This document shows, one piece after another, positions 46,007 to 57,893 of a stretch of DNA of 64,000 bases. The notes beneath the pieces were generated by a model that did no database searches, was not told where the DNA came from, and worked only from the letters and a program-made list of their open reading frames with translations. Position 1 is the first letter of the stretch; each line of letters opens with the position of its first letter. Where the stretch lies: NCBI RefSeq assembly GCF_023973825.1, contig NC_090126.1:372001-436000 (forward strand), read 5' to 3'. The position numbers were made by a program, and so were the translations under genes. Source of the stretch: Plasmodium brasilianum. Its lineage: Eukaryota; Apicomplexa; Aconoidasida; Haemosporida; Plasmodiidae.

Positions 46007-47002
46007 TTAAAAAAATTTTCAGTGTATTATTTTGAATGTTCCAGATGTCAACACTCACTAAAATATAATTTTTTATTTTCCCATACACGTCCAAGAATGG
46101 AAGTATATATTTACGTATGAATGTATTATTTACTTATGCACATACATCTACGTATACATATATAAACATATGTATACGTATGTATATAGTCTACGCGTAT
46201 ATAAAAAATAAGCCAATCATGTTCTTATAAAAAAAGGAGATAAATTTTTATCTCAAAATTTCAGCTTAAATTATATAATAAACGCCTCGTGGTAGAGCCC
46301 CACAATAGGTTCATGCGCTCTACTCCTCTACAGATATACTCTTAATTTGCTTCTACTTCTTTTCACTTAAATAATATAATTTGTAAAAGCATCTTTCTCG
46401 ATCAACCCGTTTGATAAACCTTTTTTGTAAATACGTTTTAAATTCAGCAACTGCAAGGCAATTTTATCTCATTCCATAACTGGAAATGTAACTATTATGT
46501 ACCTATGCATACATACATACATACATACATAAATATATATATATATATATATGATTTATTTACTATTTATACGCATACATATCCATGCGACTTGCTGATC
46601 ATAATTTTAGCTTTTTATTTTTCCTCATTCAATTTTTAAAAAAAGCTGTATTATCCTATGCCATCAAAAAAGAGAATATGTAAAATATGTCAAGAGAAAA
46701 AGATTTTATTTATGGCCGTTCGAGTTCAAACAATTATAAATATATTCTTTTCAGTTAAAATATGTATATACATATATATATATTTATGTACTTGTTTATA
46801 TATATAATTATATATTTATATAAAAAAAAAAAAAAAAATGGCCTTTTAAAGCTAAAAAATGCGCGCTTACTAGTACAATCCAGCTTTAATAATTAAAAAT
46901 ATAAAATGTGGTCATTGATGTTATCCTTTTTTAAAAAAAAAAAATAAAAAAAAAATAAGATACTAACTTAAAACAAATCACCATATTGAAGCAAAGAATA
47001 AA
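46007..47002. other. Divergent intergenic region between SUA5 and heme lyase
   Basis: About 1 kb shared upstream region. It is AT-rich apart from a GC-rich patch at 46283-46330 that can fold into a 7-bp stem. A cata run (46508-46531) and TA run (46537-46552) follow. No gene is seen. Confidence 0.6.
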
Positions 47003-48123
47003 ATGAAAGAAGAAAATAATACAGAAATAAGTAATGCTAAAGAAAAATCTTCTATACCATCAAATAGAGGCATTTGGTATTATCCATCAAAAAACCAGTT
47101 CTACAACACAACGAGAAGAAAAGGTTATTGAATATATATAATAATGAAAGAAGGGCCTCATTTTTTTTTTTTTTTTTAAATAAGGAATTATAATTGTATG
47201 GGCATGTTCATATACATACATACATACATACCTATATATAAATGTTTATGTAAGTGCAAACATACATACATGCATATATACATGCGCGCAATGATCCCCA
47301 CAAACTACAGGATATTCCTTTTCCAGAGAAGAGCTTGATGTTGCTTTGAAAATTCATAATGCCGTAAATGAAGAAACATGGAAAAAAATAATGAAAAAAG
47401 AACAAAAATATTTTGATATATGTAAAGAACAGAAGCTTATAAGATTTATAGGGCTACCTACCAAATTATCGCTTAAAGCATTTATGTTAACCCTGATTGG
47501 GTATAGCAGACCATTTGATAGACATGACTGGTACATTGATAGATGTGGAAACACAATCAAGTAAAGCAAAAAGAATAGAACGTAATGAACATAAAACGAT
47601 ACAGTACGAATAAGGCGGCTATTTTAGTGCCAGCATGTATATGCATACGTGTATGCCTATATATATGCGTATGCCTATGCATTTTTTTACGCATTTGCTG
47701 ATGTATTTATGTTTATTCGAGTAAAACACTGTTCATGATTTAAGCCTTAACACCATTCCGTATACGGCGCAGCTATTCTACGAATAATATACAGCTACTA
47801 TAAAGTAGAGCACTGAAATAACGACATTCAACACATAGTTGACTTTCTTTTCTTTTTTTTTTTTTTTTATCATTTACTTTCTTAATGTGTAATTATATAT
47901 ATATATGTATATATATATGTATATATGTATTTATATACATATGAACGTGTATTATATTTGTTTCCCTTTTTTAAGATACATAATAGATTACTATGATGGA
48001 AAAAGTGATAACAATGCTCCTGTTTCAATCTTTATTGATGTCAGACCAGAATTCAGTTACAACAACATAATAGACCATTTGAAAATACTATATATCAAAG
48101 TTTGTAAATTTTTTTTTAATTAA
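47003..48123 (+). CDS. Cytochrome c-type heme lyase (holocytochrome c synthase family)
   Basis: Attaches heme to apocytochrome c or c1 in the mitochondrial intermembrane space. Exons are 47003-47123, 47311-47560 and 47976-48123, giving about 172 residues. Matches to human HCCS run the whole length: SSIPSNRGIWYYPSKNQFYN (human SSIPR..WVYPSEQMFWN), LKIHNAVNEETWKKI (human IRIHNQNNEQAWKEI, including the heme-ligand His), LIRFIGLPTKLSLKAFM, GYSRPFDRHDWYIDRCG and YIIDYYDGKSDN, then FIDVRPEF. Exon 1 contains no cysteine, so the usual Cys-Pro motif before SSIP is absent. Plasmodium has two such lyases (for c and c1) and I cannot tell which this is. The 3' end is unsure: exon 3 may read to the stop at 48121-48123, or splice at 48100 (GTTTGT) to a short exon after 48350. 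Confidence 0.85.
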
Positions 48124-49470
48124 CATATTCAAGGTAAATGTCAAGATTTAATATTTAATGCTCTGTTTTTACTTTTACAAGTATGAAGAGAGATAATTTT
48201 AACTGTTTATTACACCGTCACACGATAAATATCTCCGCATGTATATATATATATACACACATATATGCATATCTACTGGTACATTTGTATTTGTATTGTA
48301 TACGTGAATATATATATATATATATATATATATTTTCCCTGTGAACTATAGGGCATCAAATAAGCACTTGTACTTCAATTAACAGTTTTAGTGTAATAAA
48401 AAGGAAACTACATGGGAAATATATTACTCTTTACACCAATTTGATGAAATTTGCTTTAGATAATTTTGCCTGGTAAATAATGAACAAAAAACAATTCAAA
48501 ATGATGCAAAAAGGCACAATAATTCGAAACAAAGTCATACAGTAACAGTTTGTATTTTATTTTTTTTAATTTAAAAGATTATATTTTGCAGCTTTTGTCT
48601 TTTAATATTCTTAATTTTTTAAATGATAAAAGAAATATTTCAAAAAATTAATATGAACAGTTTTGCGTTCATAATTTAACGTATTTGTTAAACTCATACT
48701 TACGTTTTTATTAAAGAATATGAAAAAAAAAAAAAAAAAAAATATTCAAATATACCTACGTGTACAATAAAATAAAATAATTAAAAAAAGAAAATCTGCA
48801 TTTTGTACATTATAAATAAAGAAAAATATTTATATGATCAACAATGCGTAAATATTGAATAATTTATTCGCCAAGTAAATATATATATATATATATTTAT
48901 TTACACGCATCATGTATTAGCTTCTTGATAGAAAGCATTAAAAAATATATATATATCAATGGAAATTATGCTTAACGCAAAATTACTAATACGTAAAATT
49001 AAGCAGAAGAAAAAGAAAAAATAAAGTGAAATAAAAATAAAATAAAATAATAAATAAAACAAAACGAAATAGTAATGAAATAAAACGAAATAGTATGAAA
49101 TAAAATGCAATAAAGAATAAAATGAAATAAAAAATAGCGTAGATAAAATGGCTAAATATATTTAAAATTTCTTTTAATTTTAACGTTATTTTTTTTCTTT
49201 TTTTCTTTTCTTTTTTTCTTTTTTCTTACTTTTTCGTTTTTACGCATTAATAAATAAGAAATGTTTCACCTTGAAATTACTACATTCGTTTTTTTTAAGA
49301 GTAGGCTTATATACATAATATATACAATTTCGTTACGCTTTATCTTGGTTCTTGCATAATTTCCTTTCTTGTCCATACGTATATAAATTAATATATTGGT
49401 ATACAGAAGTCCACATATATGTATGCATTAGCCTCTATATATATGGGAAATATAAATCTGCACATATGAG

Positions 49471-49502
<32 letters not shown>

Positions 49503-49682
49503 TTAAATAATATCAATTTGTCTTTGTCTTTTTTTTTTTTTTTTTTTTTAATTTAGTGAATAGTGATATACTTTTAATTTTTTTTTGTGTTTTTTACAAT
49601 ATAAAAACATAATTGGAAAATGTTTTATATAATATACAAACTTCTTTATAAAATATAGGCTATATGTATGCATGTATGTATG

Positions 49683-49722
<40 letters not shown>

Positions 49723-49890
49723 CATAAGTACAAGTATATGCATATGTGTATATATATATATATATATAATTCCGCCTACTATACACACTCCTTTGTACGT
49801 ATACAAGTTCTCTGTATAATATGTGCGCTTCTGCATAAAAACAAAAATGATGCATTCGTACAAAGGAAAACCTTTTCAACTGTTGGAAGA
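48124..49890. other. Convergent intergenic region between heme lyase and NAPL
   Basis: About 1.8 kb of AT-rich DNA with TA runs (48304-48334, 49472-49498, 49690-49720), T runs (49530-49550) and an aaaataaaat-type array (49020-49130). A non-repetitive patch at 48355-48480 could hold a last heme-lyase exon. No separate gene is supported. Confidence 0.5.
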
Positions 49891-51209
49891 TTATGATGTA
49901 AGTGGCTCTTCATTACTCTTGGCTGCTTCGTCCTCATCTTCTTCATTATCATCATACTCATTGGTATCTACATTACTATTTTCATCATTATATGCACTGT
50001 TATTACTTTCATAACTATTGTAATTACTGTTGTTTTCACTACTGCTATAACTACTATCTACATCACTAACAATACTGTTACTTTCACTTTCAATAATTAT
50101 ACCCAAATAATAGTCAACGGCATATGGAATAATTCTTTCCTTAATCGTTAAGGCAACTTCATAGTCTCCTTCTATTATCATTTCTAACTGAGCTACTTCA
50201 TGTTTACTTAATTGTTTTATCACATTGGAATTAGGAACTTTATGACTTGTAAAAAAATGAAAAAAGCTATCCCGATTAACTGTTTGTTGTACTGTTTTAA
50301 CTTCTCTTGAATTTTTATTATGTTGTTTTTTTACTACATGTTTTTTTAAAATATTTTTATTGTCATACCAATCAATGACCGTAGCTTCCGTGTGTAATAA
50401 AACAGGCTCGTTATCACAATCCACACATTTCATATGATATGTTTTGGTTAAAACTGTGTTGCTAAAAAATGGATTTGAAGCAAAATGAAATGATAAAATA
50501 AATCCCTCTTTTTTTTCTTTATTTTTTTTTATATAATCACATCGAATATCATTTAAGTAAACTAAAATTTCTTCATCATGATCTTCTATTACATGACTTA
50601 CTGTATTATTATTTCTTAAAGCTCTTAGCCAAAATTCTGGTAAATTAGGTGTGCCTATTTTTGCTTCACCTGTTCCTACTAATGCTTCTCTTCTTTTATC
50701 ATAAATTGGCCCATATAAGTCATGATATTTCTGTCTTAATAGAAATAATTCATATTCAAATTTTGATTCATAGTCATAATATTCTTTCTGGTATAGTTTC
50801 AGCTTCTTTAACGTTTCCTTCTGTTCTTCTGTTAAATCTACCATCTTTTCCTCATCTTAAAGGAAAAAAATTATAAACAAAAAAAAAAAAAAAAAAGAAA
50901 AAAATTGAAAATGACCAACGTAAAAACACAACCATCTACATATAAAATTTGCAGCACCTTGCATATACCTTCGTATTACTTTATATGTATTCATCACATT
51001 ATAATATATGTATATATATATGTATACGTATTTTTTTTTACCTATTTTTATGCTTTCTAAAAGCGAGGAAATTTCCTTTTCTTCTTCAGCAGGGATTGGC
51101 TATAAAAAAAAAAAAAAAATGTACAAGTTATACCATAAACACTAATTTAATCACTTTTGTATGCACATGTCAGGCATATTTTTTTTATATATTTGTGTAG
51201 TTTTGTATA

Positions 51210-51240
<31 letters not shown>

Positions 51241-51472
51241 CTATATGCTGTTGCACGCGCAAGTTTCCAAAAACGCAGTCTACATATATGTATATATATA
51301 TTTTCCTTTCATTACATAAAAAGGTTGAAAAAAAAGAAAAGAAAAGAATACAATTTAACAGATATAGAAATACATGAAAACGTAAAAAGAATAAAAAAAT
51401 TTCAATGGAAAAAAACACAAATTGGACCCTTATAAAAATAATAAAAAATAAATAAAATTAGCAACTTGTAAA

Positions 51473-51508
<36 letters not shown>

Positions 51509-51880
51509 TCTATACATATGCATAACTTCATATATATATATATATATATACTCTAAATATCATGCATTTACGCGGCACTCAAAATTATCTTCATATGTTT
51601 TAAAAGTTTAATATAACAGTTTATACATACATAAAATACTTATACATGTATAAACTTATATATTATTGTATATATACATTTACATATATGTACACATAGA
51701 TATCTATATCTATATATGTATATATACATATATATGTATCTTTCTACATATATACTTATATATACATATGCCTAAAATATATAAACGCGTATGTACAATA
51801 ATACAACTTATAAAAAATAAAAACTTTTCCAATTTGTAATATTATTTCCTAATTACTTGGTTATTCTCAGTAGTTGCCAT
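49891..51880 (-). CDS. NAPL: Nucleosome assembly protein, long form, three exons
   Basis: Histone chaperone of the NAP1/SET family that shuttles H2A-H2B and helps deposit nucleosomes. Exons are 51857-51880 (MATTENNQ), 51042-51099 and 49891-50855, giving 348 residues with matching phases. This is close to the length I remember for P. falciparum NAPL. The dimerisation helix is clear near 30-75 (TLKKLKLYQKEYYDYESKFE, LRQKYHDLYGPIYDKRREAL). The earmuff and core follow: LPEFWLRALRNN, LNDIRCDYIKK, FILSFHFASNPFFSNTVLTK, TVIDWYDNKNI, and RDSFFHFFTSHKVPN, a family hallmark. The tail is Ser/Asn-rich then acidic (DDNEEDEDEAAK), the normal histone-binding end. Intron 1 is long (757 bases). The upstream exons were found by matching GT/AG ends and phase; the single-exon Met in exon 3 would lose the first part. 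Confidence 0.93.
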
Positions 51881-53940
51881 TTCGAAAATTGGATTATTTT
51901 TTTATGTTATATATATTTATATATATAAATTAAAATTATTTTATTTATTCTTTTTTTTTTTTTTTTTCTTTTGTATTCTTTAAATACGTAAAATATGAAA
52001 CATTAAACTAAATAAGAAAAAATATTATATCATTTAATATTTTTTGAAAAAAAAAAAAAAAAAATTATATGAAAGGAAAGGAAAGGAAAAGAACTTCAAA
52101 AAAATAAAATTGTAAATTTTTTAATAAAAAATATAAAAATTTATAATATTTTATATTACACATACATATATATATATATGTATATATATATGTATATATG
52201 CATTTTTATATACATTAGAGCGTATAAATGAAACCCGTAAAATATAAAATAAAAATAATACTATAAAACAAGCTGCAATGATAATTACTTATTTTATAGC
52301 CTCACCACTCTATTAATTTATTTTTCCTTATTATGAGGATAGGTGTATAAACAAACACGTATATGCTTAAACATATACATATTACATATTCATATGTATA
52401 CATGTATAACTAATATATTAGCAAAATTGTGCTAATTCAATATTTTATACATTTCGTATACATAGCTAAATATATAAAGTTAGTTTTTATAAAAAACGCA
52501 TATTGCCTATAGTTATATTTATTATATATATAAATAAATGCATATATGCATATGTACTTATATATTTGTTCTCATCAACGTTAGAAAAAAAAAAAAAAAA
52601 AAAAAAAGGGCAATAATATATTATTTGTTAAAAGTTTCTATTATTTTGTTAACGTTATTTAAACACAAAAAAAAAGAAAACAAAATTGCTTAAAAATTTA
52701 AATAAGCAAGAATAAATTTCCATAAACCAATACATAATATCTATTTAGTAGTTATAATATATGGTATATATTATAAATAAAAATATAAATTTTTTTTTTT
52801 TTTTTTTTAATTTTTACAAGCTTGGATGTATTTTGTTGCTTATGTGTTTACATGAGAAACATATTTATAAGAATGCTTTTTTGCTTTTAAGTAATGATAA
52901 CACAAAACGTGTATACATATTTATGATGTATACATGTACATATTATTATGAACTAGTTTAAAGTGCCAAAATGTTTTTATTTTATAGCTTTATTTATATA
53001 TACATAAAACATCGTGCTTGTAAATTATGTATATAGTATACACCTACACTAGATGCATGTATGCATTAGCTTATATATTATATATATAAATACATATTAA
53101 TATATATATTGTAACTTGGGAAATTGATTCTTAATCCTTTTACGCTTCGTGAGAAAAAAGCAAAAACTCAATAAACCGATTAGAAGTGCATAAAAACAAA
53201 CACATTACAAGTAAATAATGTTTTATTTAAATAGGCTATTTATTATTAACTTAAAATTGTGGTTAATTTAAATTTTATTTTTTTATTTTTTTTTAAATAA
53301 ACACTGTTACGAATTGTATGTACATTGTTATATGAATAATTGCTATTTTATTTTTTAAGCCATATATGTAAGTTCTTTATCCTTTCAATGCACTACGAGT
53401 GTCTGTTGCTGGCATAACTAGTATTTATTTTTACGTTTATTTTAGTAATAACACTTGTCTAAATGCTCTTTTTCTTTGAGCAACGTAAATCTATTGTTTT
53501 CGCTTAGTTAATGTGTGTTTTCTATACATATATATATAAATTTGCACCTTATCTTTATTATATAGGTTATATATATTTTTTTTTTTTTTATTTTATTAAT
53601 TTTCCATATATATACGAACCATTACTTTTAATTGAAAAATCATAAAAGCTGTTCATCTTCTTGAATTAAAATTTGATGAATAGTTCATAAATAATAAATA
53701 TTTTTTTATTTTACTGTTTCATGTGAGATCTGTAGAGCGCAGTGTTTTTTAAATACAATGGAGCGTCTTGCACTATACGAAAATGTCTGAGTTTTATGTT
53801 ATTATTATTATTTTTTTTTTTTTCTCTTAATTAGGTGTTATATTGGTAAAATGTTTTTCATACATATCGTTCTTTGTTCCATATTCCTATTTTTTGTTCC
53901 TTGTTCATTTTTTTGCCTTTCATTTCATCGTTTAACCAAT
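51881..53940. other. Intergenic region upstream of NAPL
   Basis: About 2 kb of AT-rich sequence with poly-A (52049-52064, 52585-52607) and poly-T (51950-51968, 52790-52808) runs. It should include the NAPL promoter. No gene is supported; the frame at 52761 is poly-T based. Confidence 0.55.
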
Positions 53941-54939
53941 ATGAATAGTTCAAGTAATGCTTCAAGTGGCAAAAGGAAATTTACAGTTAATTCTCAGGTA
54001 AAATAAACAAACGATGAGAACATAATTTTATTTTATTTTTTTTAATAATAAATAGTAAGGAAATGTTTGCATGGCGCACCAACTTACTGTTTTGTTAAGA
54101 CATAAAAAATGAAAATAAAAATACACATATCTATATATGTGTGTCACATAATTAAAGCAGTTTTTAAGAATATAATTATACACTTATATAATGCCATAGA
54201 TTTCCTGCAAATTTAGAATACAATTAAATTTATGATTATATTCTCGTATAGTTAAATGTTTTAATAAAAAAAACGAATGTTTTAATATGAATATGCAAGA
54301 ACATTTGATGCATGATAATAGGCTTATATTCATCTAAATTAAAATAAAAATTAATTAAAAAAAGTTTAAACATTTTTTTTTTTAATAATCTAGATATATA
54401 TTGAGGATCTTATTCATTCGGTTAACATATTTCGTCTATTATAGTGTAACAACTTTTTTTTTTTTTTTTTTTTCTATCCTTAATCTTATGTACTCTGAAA
54501 ATTTTAGAAATAGTATTCTCATGACTAATAAGTATTATTCGTAATTATCAGTTCAATTTTGCAATATTTCCAAATGGGAGAGAACAAAAAAAAAATTAAA
54601 CTTAGATAACATAAAAATTTCGAGAATTAAGCAAATTCAAACCCCCTTTTTTGTATTACTCATATACGCTTGAGAGTAAGCATGTGTAAAGGGGCAAATG
54701 GACAATCATATATTTTCCATGAATGTAACTACCCATAGGTATATATACGCATATATACATATGTATATATATATATATATATACATACATACGTACATAC
54801 ATCTACATTTATATGTGTATATATGCGCTCACTTATATAGCCCTTTCTGCCTTTTAAAACATACGTAGTGATACTTGTCGTTTTATGCATATTTTTGTCC
54901 CCTTTACAAAATATAATAATACAAAAAAGTAAATATTAG
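53941..54939 (+). CDS. Candidate 51-residue single-span membrane microprotein, two exons
   Basis: Too short for routine gene calling and I do not recognise it. Exon 1 (53941-53997) encodes MNSSSNASSGKRKFTVNSQ and ends at CAG|GTAAAA. An in-phase exon 2 (54841-54939) follows acceptor TATATAG and encodes PFLPFKTYVVILVVLCIFLS, then a short polar end KSKY and a stop. The result is a polar, basic N-terminus and one hydrophobic span near the C-terminus, the layout of a tail-anchored protein. Size and layout recall small ER translocon subunits (RAMP4, Sec61 beta), but I see no diagnostic motif. The 843-base intron is long for the gene and other acceptors are possible. Base composition of both exons is less AT-rich than the flanks. 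Confidence 0.4.
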
Positions 54940-55324
54940 TCCAAATAGGTTACAAAAAAAAAGATATACACGTATATGTGCATACGTTTATGTATGTATA
55001 GGTATAATAGCGCGCCAGTAAAATTCCATTTTGCATGCACTGCAGAGACTGGAGAAAGAACACACGCACTTCTTTATGTACATAGTCTTTACTCAAGTTA
55101 TTTTGTAAAATTAAGAAGAATTATGTCAAACCTTCCTTTTAACAGTTATTTATATAGTATACATTATGCATTTATTCATTTTACTTATATGTATTTTCAT
55201 AAATATGCCCCTTTCTATTTGTACACTCCGTTCATTTTATTATACTTATATAACTATATATATACAAGTTGAATGCAGAATTTGCTTTTTTCTTTTTTCT
55301 TTTCATATCTTGTCATTTAGATGT

Positions 55325-55442
55325 AATTTGCCTTTGAGCTGATCAGGCTAGTATTAAGGTGGTACAATTGTACGTTCCCTCTGAACGAACAACAGAATTA
55401 GCATGTGCTCTTAGTAGTCAGGAAAACAAAAAATAGAGCGGC

Positions 55443-55493
<51 letters not shown>

Positions 55494-55700
55494 GTATACA
55501 CATAAACATGCACATATAAATATATAAAACTGGGCGTGCTTGAACATGGTTGTTCTATTCCCAAAGAAGGCAGTACACGTGTGGGAACTCGTAAGATAAT
55601 ACGAGTGAACGATGCTTATAAAGTATCTCATATATATGCACACACATACAAAGTTAAAATTATAAAGAGAAAAAGCATAAGGTCTCCTTCTGCATGGTTC
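55325..55700 (+). ncRNA. Candidate structured non-coding RNA region
   Basis: A patch that is clearly less AT-rich than its surroundings and rich in short perfect stems. These include a GTACAATTGTAC palindrome (55362-55373), AGCA/TGCT (55400-55409), GAACA/TGTTC (55542-55555), TCCCA/TGGGA (55559-55586), ACTCGTA/TACGAGT with a six-base loop (55587-55606), GATGCTT/AAGTATC with one G-U pair (55611-55627), and GCA.AAGG/CCTT.TGC (55675-55693). A TA run at 55446-55480 splits it in two. I compared it by eye with U1-U6, U3, SRP, RNase P and tRNA hallmarks and found none, so class and strand are unknown. Confidence 0.35.
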
Positions 55701-55964
55701 ATAATAAATGGAATATATTTTTTGCTTAACACTCATACATACAAACATACATGATCATATACTTATAAAAATATATGGGTATTTACATATGTGCGTATAA
55801 ACTAATATGTGCACTTGATCTCTTTTCCGTTTTGACTCATTTAAATAAGATTTATTGCATGCTTTCACTTTATCGTTAAGCCTATATATACTTATAGAGC
55901 ACCAAAAGAACAGGCTCATATACGTTTATCCCGTATATATATTATACATATATATGTACATAGC

Positions 55965-56028
55965 TATGTATGTATATAGCTATGTATGTATATAGCTATG
56001 TATGTATATAGCTATGTATGTATATATG
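55965..56028. repeat. 16-base tandem repeat, atgtatgtatatagct
   Basis: About four to five direct copies of atgtatgtatatagct in intergenic DNA, just downstream of the hairpin-rich block. Confidence 0.85.
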
Positions 56029-56250
56029 TACAGGTGCATAACGTTTACCTGACATGTCATACGAAGGTCAATCCATTTCCTTTCTGTTCTTTATTTCTAA
56101 TTTTCTGTTTCTCCAATTAGTGGAAGCAGCATAAGAGTTAACGCTCTCAACATTTTTGAAAAATATGAATTTTTTTTTTTTATTTAAGATCAACATGTAC
56201 AGCCACTATATCTCTTTTAAATGGAATAATTATTATTAGAGCAGGCGTAT

Positions 56251-56291
<41 letters not shown>

Positions 56292-56409
56292 CCCTCTATT
56301 CTATTTTTTTAATAAGTTAATAAATTAGAAAAGCTAAATGTTCATTTTCATTTTTCCTTTTTTTTTTTTTTTTACTTAATTTTTCCTTAGTTGAGTTTCT
56401 TTTTCTTTT

Positions 56410-56443
<34 letters not shown>

Positions 56444-56931
56444 CTACTCATTTCTATCCCCTACCCCACCCCCAAGAAAAAAAAAAAAAATTTATATAAA
56501 AGTATAACAAGATTACAAAATATAAATCATTTTCTTTATTCCTTTTCTAATATCTATTTTTTTTCTTTTTTCATTAATTATAAATACTAAATAAATAAAT
56601 GGTATTGTATTTGTAGTATTATATCTTTTACTATCTAGTACAATGCTATCTCGACTATTTGACTATTTATTTTGTGTACTAGTTAGCTGCGTTTCGCCTT
56701 AACGTTTTCACTTCTTGTTCAATTTTCTTTTTTCTTTTAATAATTCATTATTGTTTACTAAGCTTCCATTTTGTGTTCATTCTTTTATATATACGTAGAT
56801 ATAAATATATATATGCATGTTTATATATATATATATATTATATATATATATTTATGTAAACATATATATATATAAAGAGCTTTTGCCTTGCACTTTAGAA
56901 ATCCGTAACCTATGAACTAACGCAATAGCAA

Positions 56932-56971
<40 letters not shown>

Positions 56972-57436
56972 GTACATAAACATAGTGTTTTTATTTAAAA
57001 AAAAAAAAAAAAAAAAAAATTCTATTAAAATGTGTATTTTTTATTTTCATTTCGTTACTTTTGGTTTCGTTTCGTTTCTTTTCGTTCTTTTTCTTTTTTC
57101 TTTTTTAACATTCTCGTTAAATTTGTGTAAAGTGTACTAACTAAAATAGAGTACATATCACGCAATGGCAGTAAAGATGTATTAATATAACTTATTTATA
57201 TATATATGATAAATTATATATATATATATTACATATACACATACAATTACGCACCATATATTTTTAAGTAAGGATACCCTAACATATAAAGAAATTTAAA
57301 GTGTTAACTTTTAGTAAAAAAAAAAAATAAAAAATAAACTAACATTGATGGCAATGTTTTGTGACTGCTGTGAGCATGTACTATTTGACAGATTCAAATA
57401 GTAGTTTTTCCTGTTTTTTTCAAATTTTTACTTAGT

Positions 57437-57893
57437 TTAAATGCTTTAACTACTCTGCTTTTACTGCTATACTTTAACTGCTCTGCTTTTACTGCTATAC
57501 TTTAACTACTCTGCTTTTACTGCTATACTTTAACTACTCTGCTTTTACTGCTATGCTTTAACTACTCTGCTTTTATTGCTATACTTTAACACTCTGTTTT
57601 TATTGCTATACTTTAACACTCTGCTTTTACTGCTATGCTTTAACTACTCTGCTTTTATTGCTATACTTTAACACTCTGCTTTTACTGCTATGCTTTAACT
57701 ACTCTGCTTTTATTGCTATACTTTAACACTCTGCTTTTACTGCTATGCTTTAACTACTCTGCTTTTATTGCTATACTTTAACACTCTGCTTTTACTGCTT
57801 TACTTTAATACTCTACTTTTACTGCTTTACTTTAATACTCTACTTTTACTGCTTTACTTTAATACTCTACTTTTACTGCTTTACTTTAACTTT
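57437..57893 (+). repeat. Tandem 26/27-base array, tactctgcttttactgctatactttaac
   Basis: Roughly sixteen copies of a unit with ctctgctttta, then ctgctatgcttt or ctgctttacttt variants. Two unit types alternate in the middle, suggesting expansion of a dimer. It ends in a longer pyrimidine tract (57890-58018). It lies about 0.9 kb upstream of UBC4. Confidence 0.9.

Noticed and set aside
46283..46330. tRNA gene
   Set aside because: cgtggtagagc looks like a D-arm A box, but there is no GGTTCGA-type B box in place and no acceptor stem can be drawn.
49646..49896. Several overlapping frames of YIYIYI type beside NAPL
   Set aside because: All are driven by (TA)n and tatg microsatellites.
54976..55272. 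98-residue plus-strand frame (SAPVKFHFACTAETGERTH...)
   Set aside because: Part of it is non-repetitive, but it matches no family I know, ends in repeat-like YLYNYIYTS sequence, and has no clear splice partner.
55536..55754. 72-residue plus-strand frame overlapping the hairpin block
   Set aside because: It is open but unrecognised, and the stems explain the non-random look better than codon use does. A coding role cannot be fully excluded.
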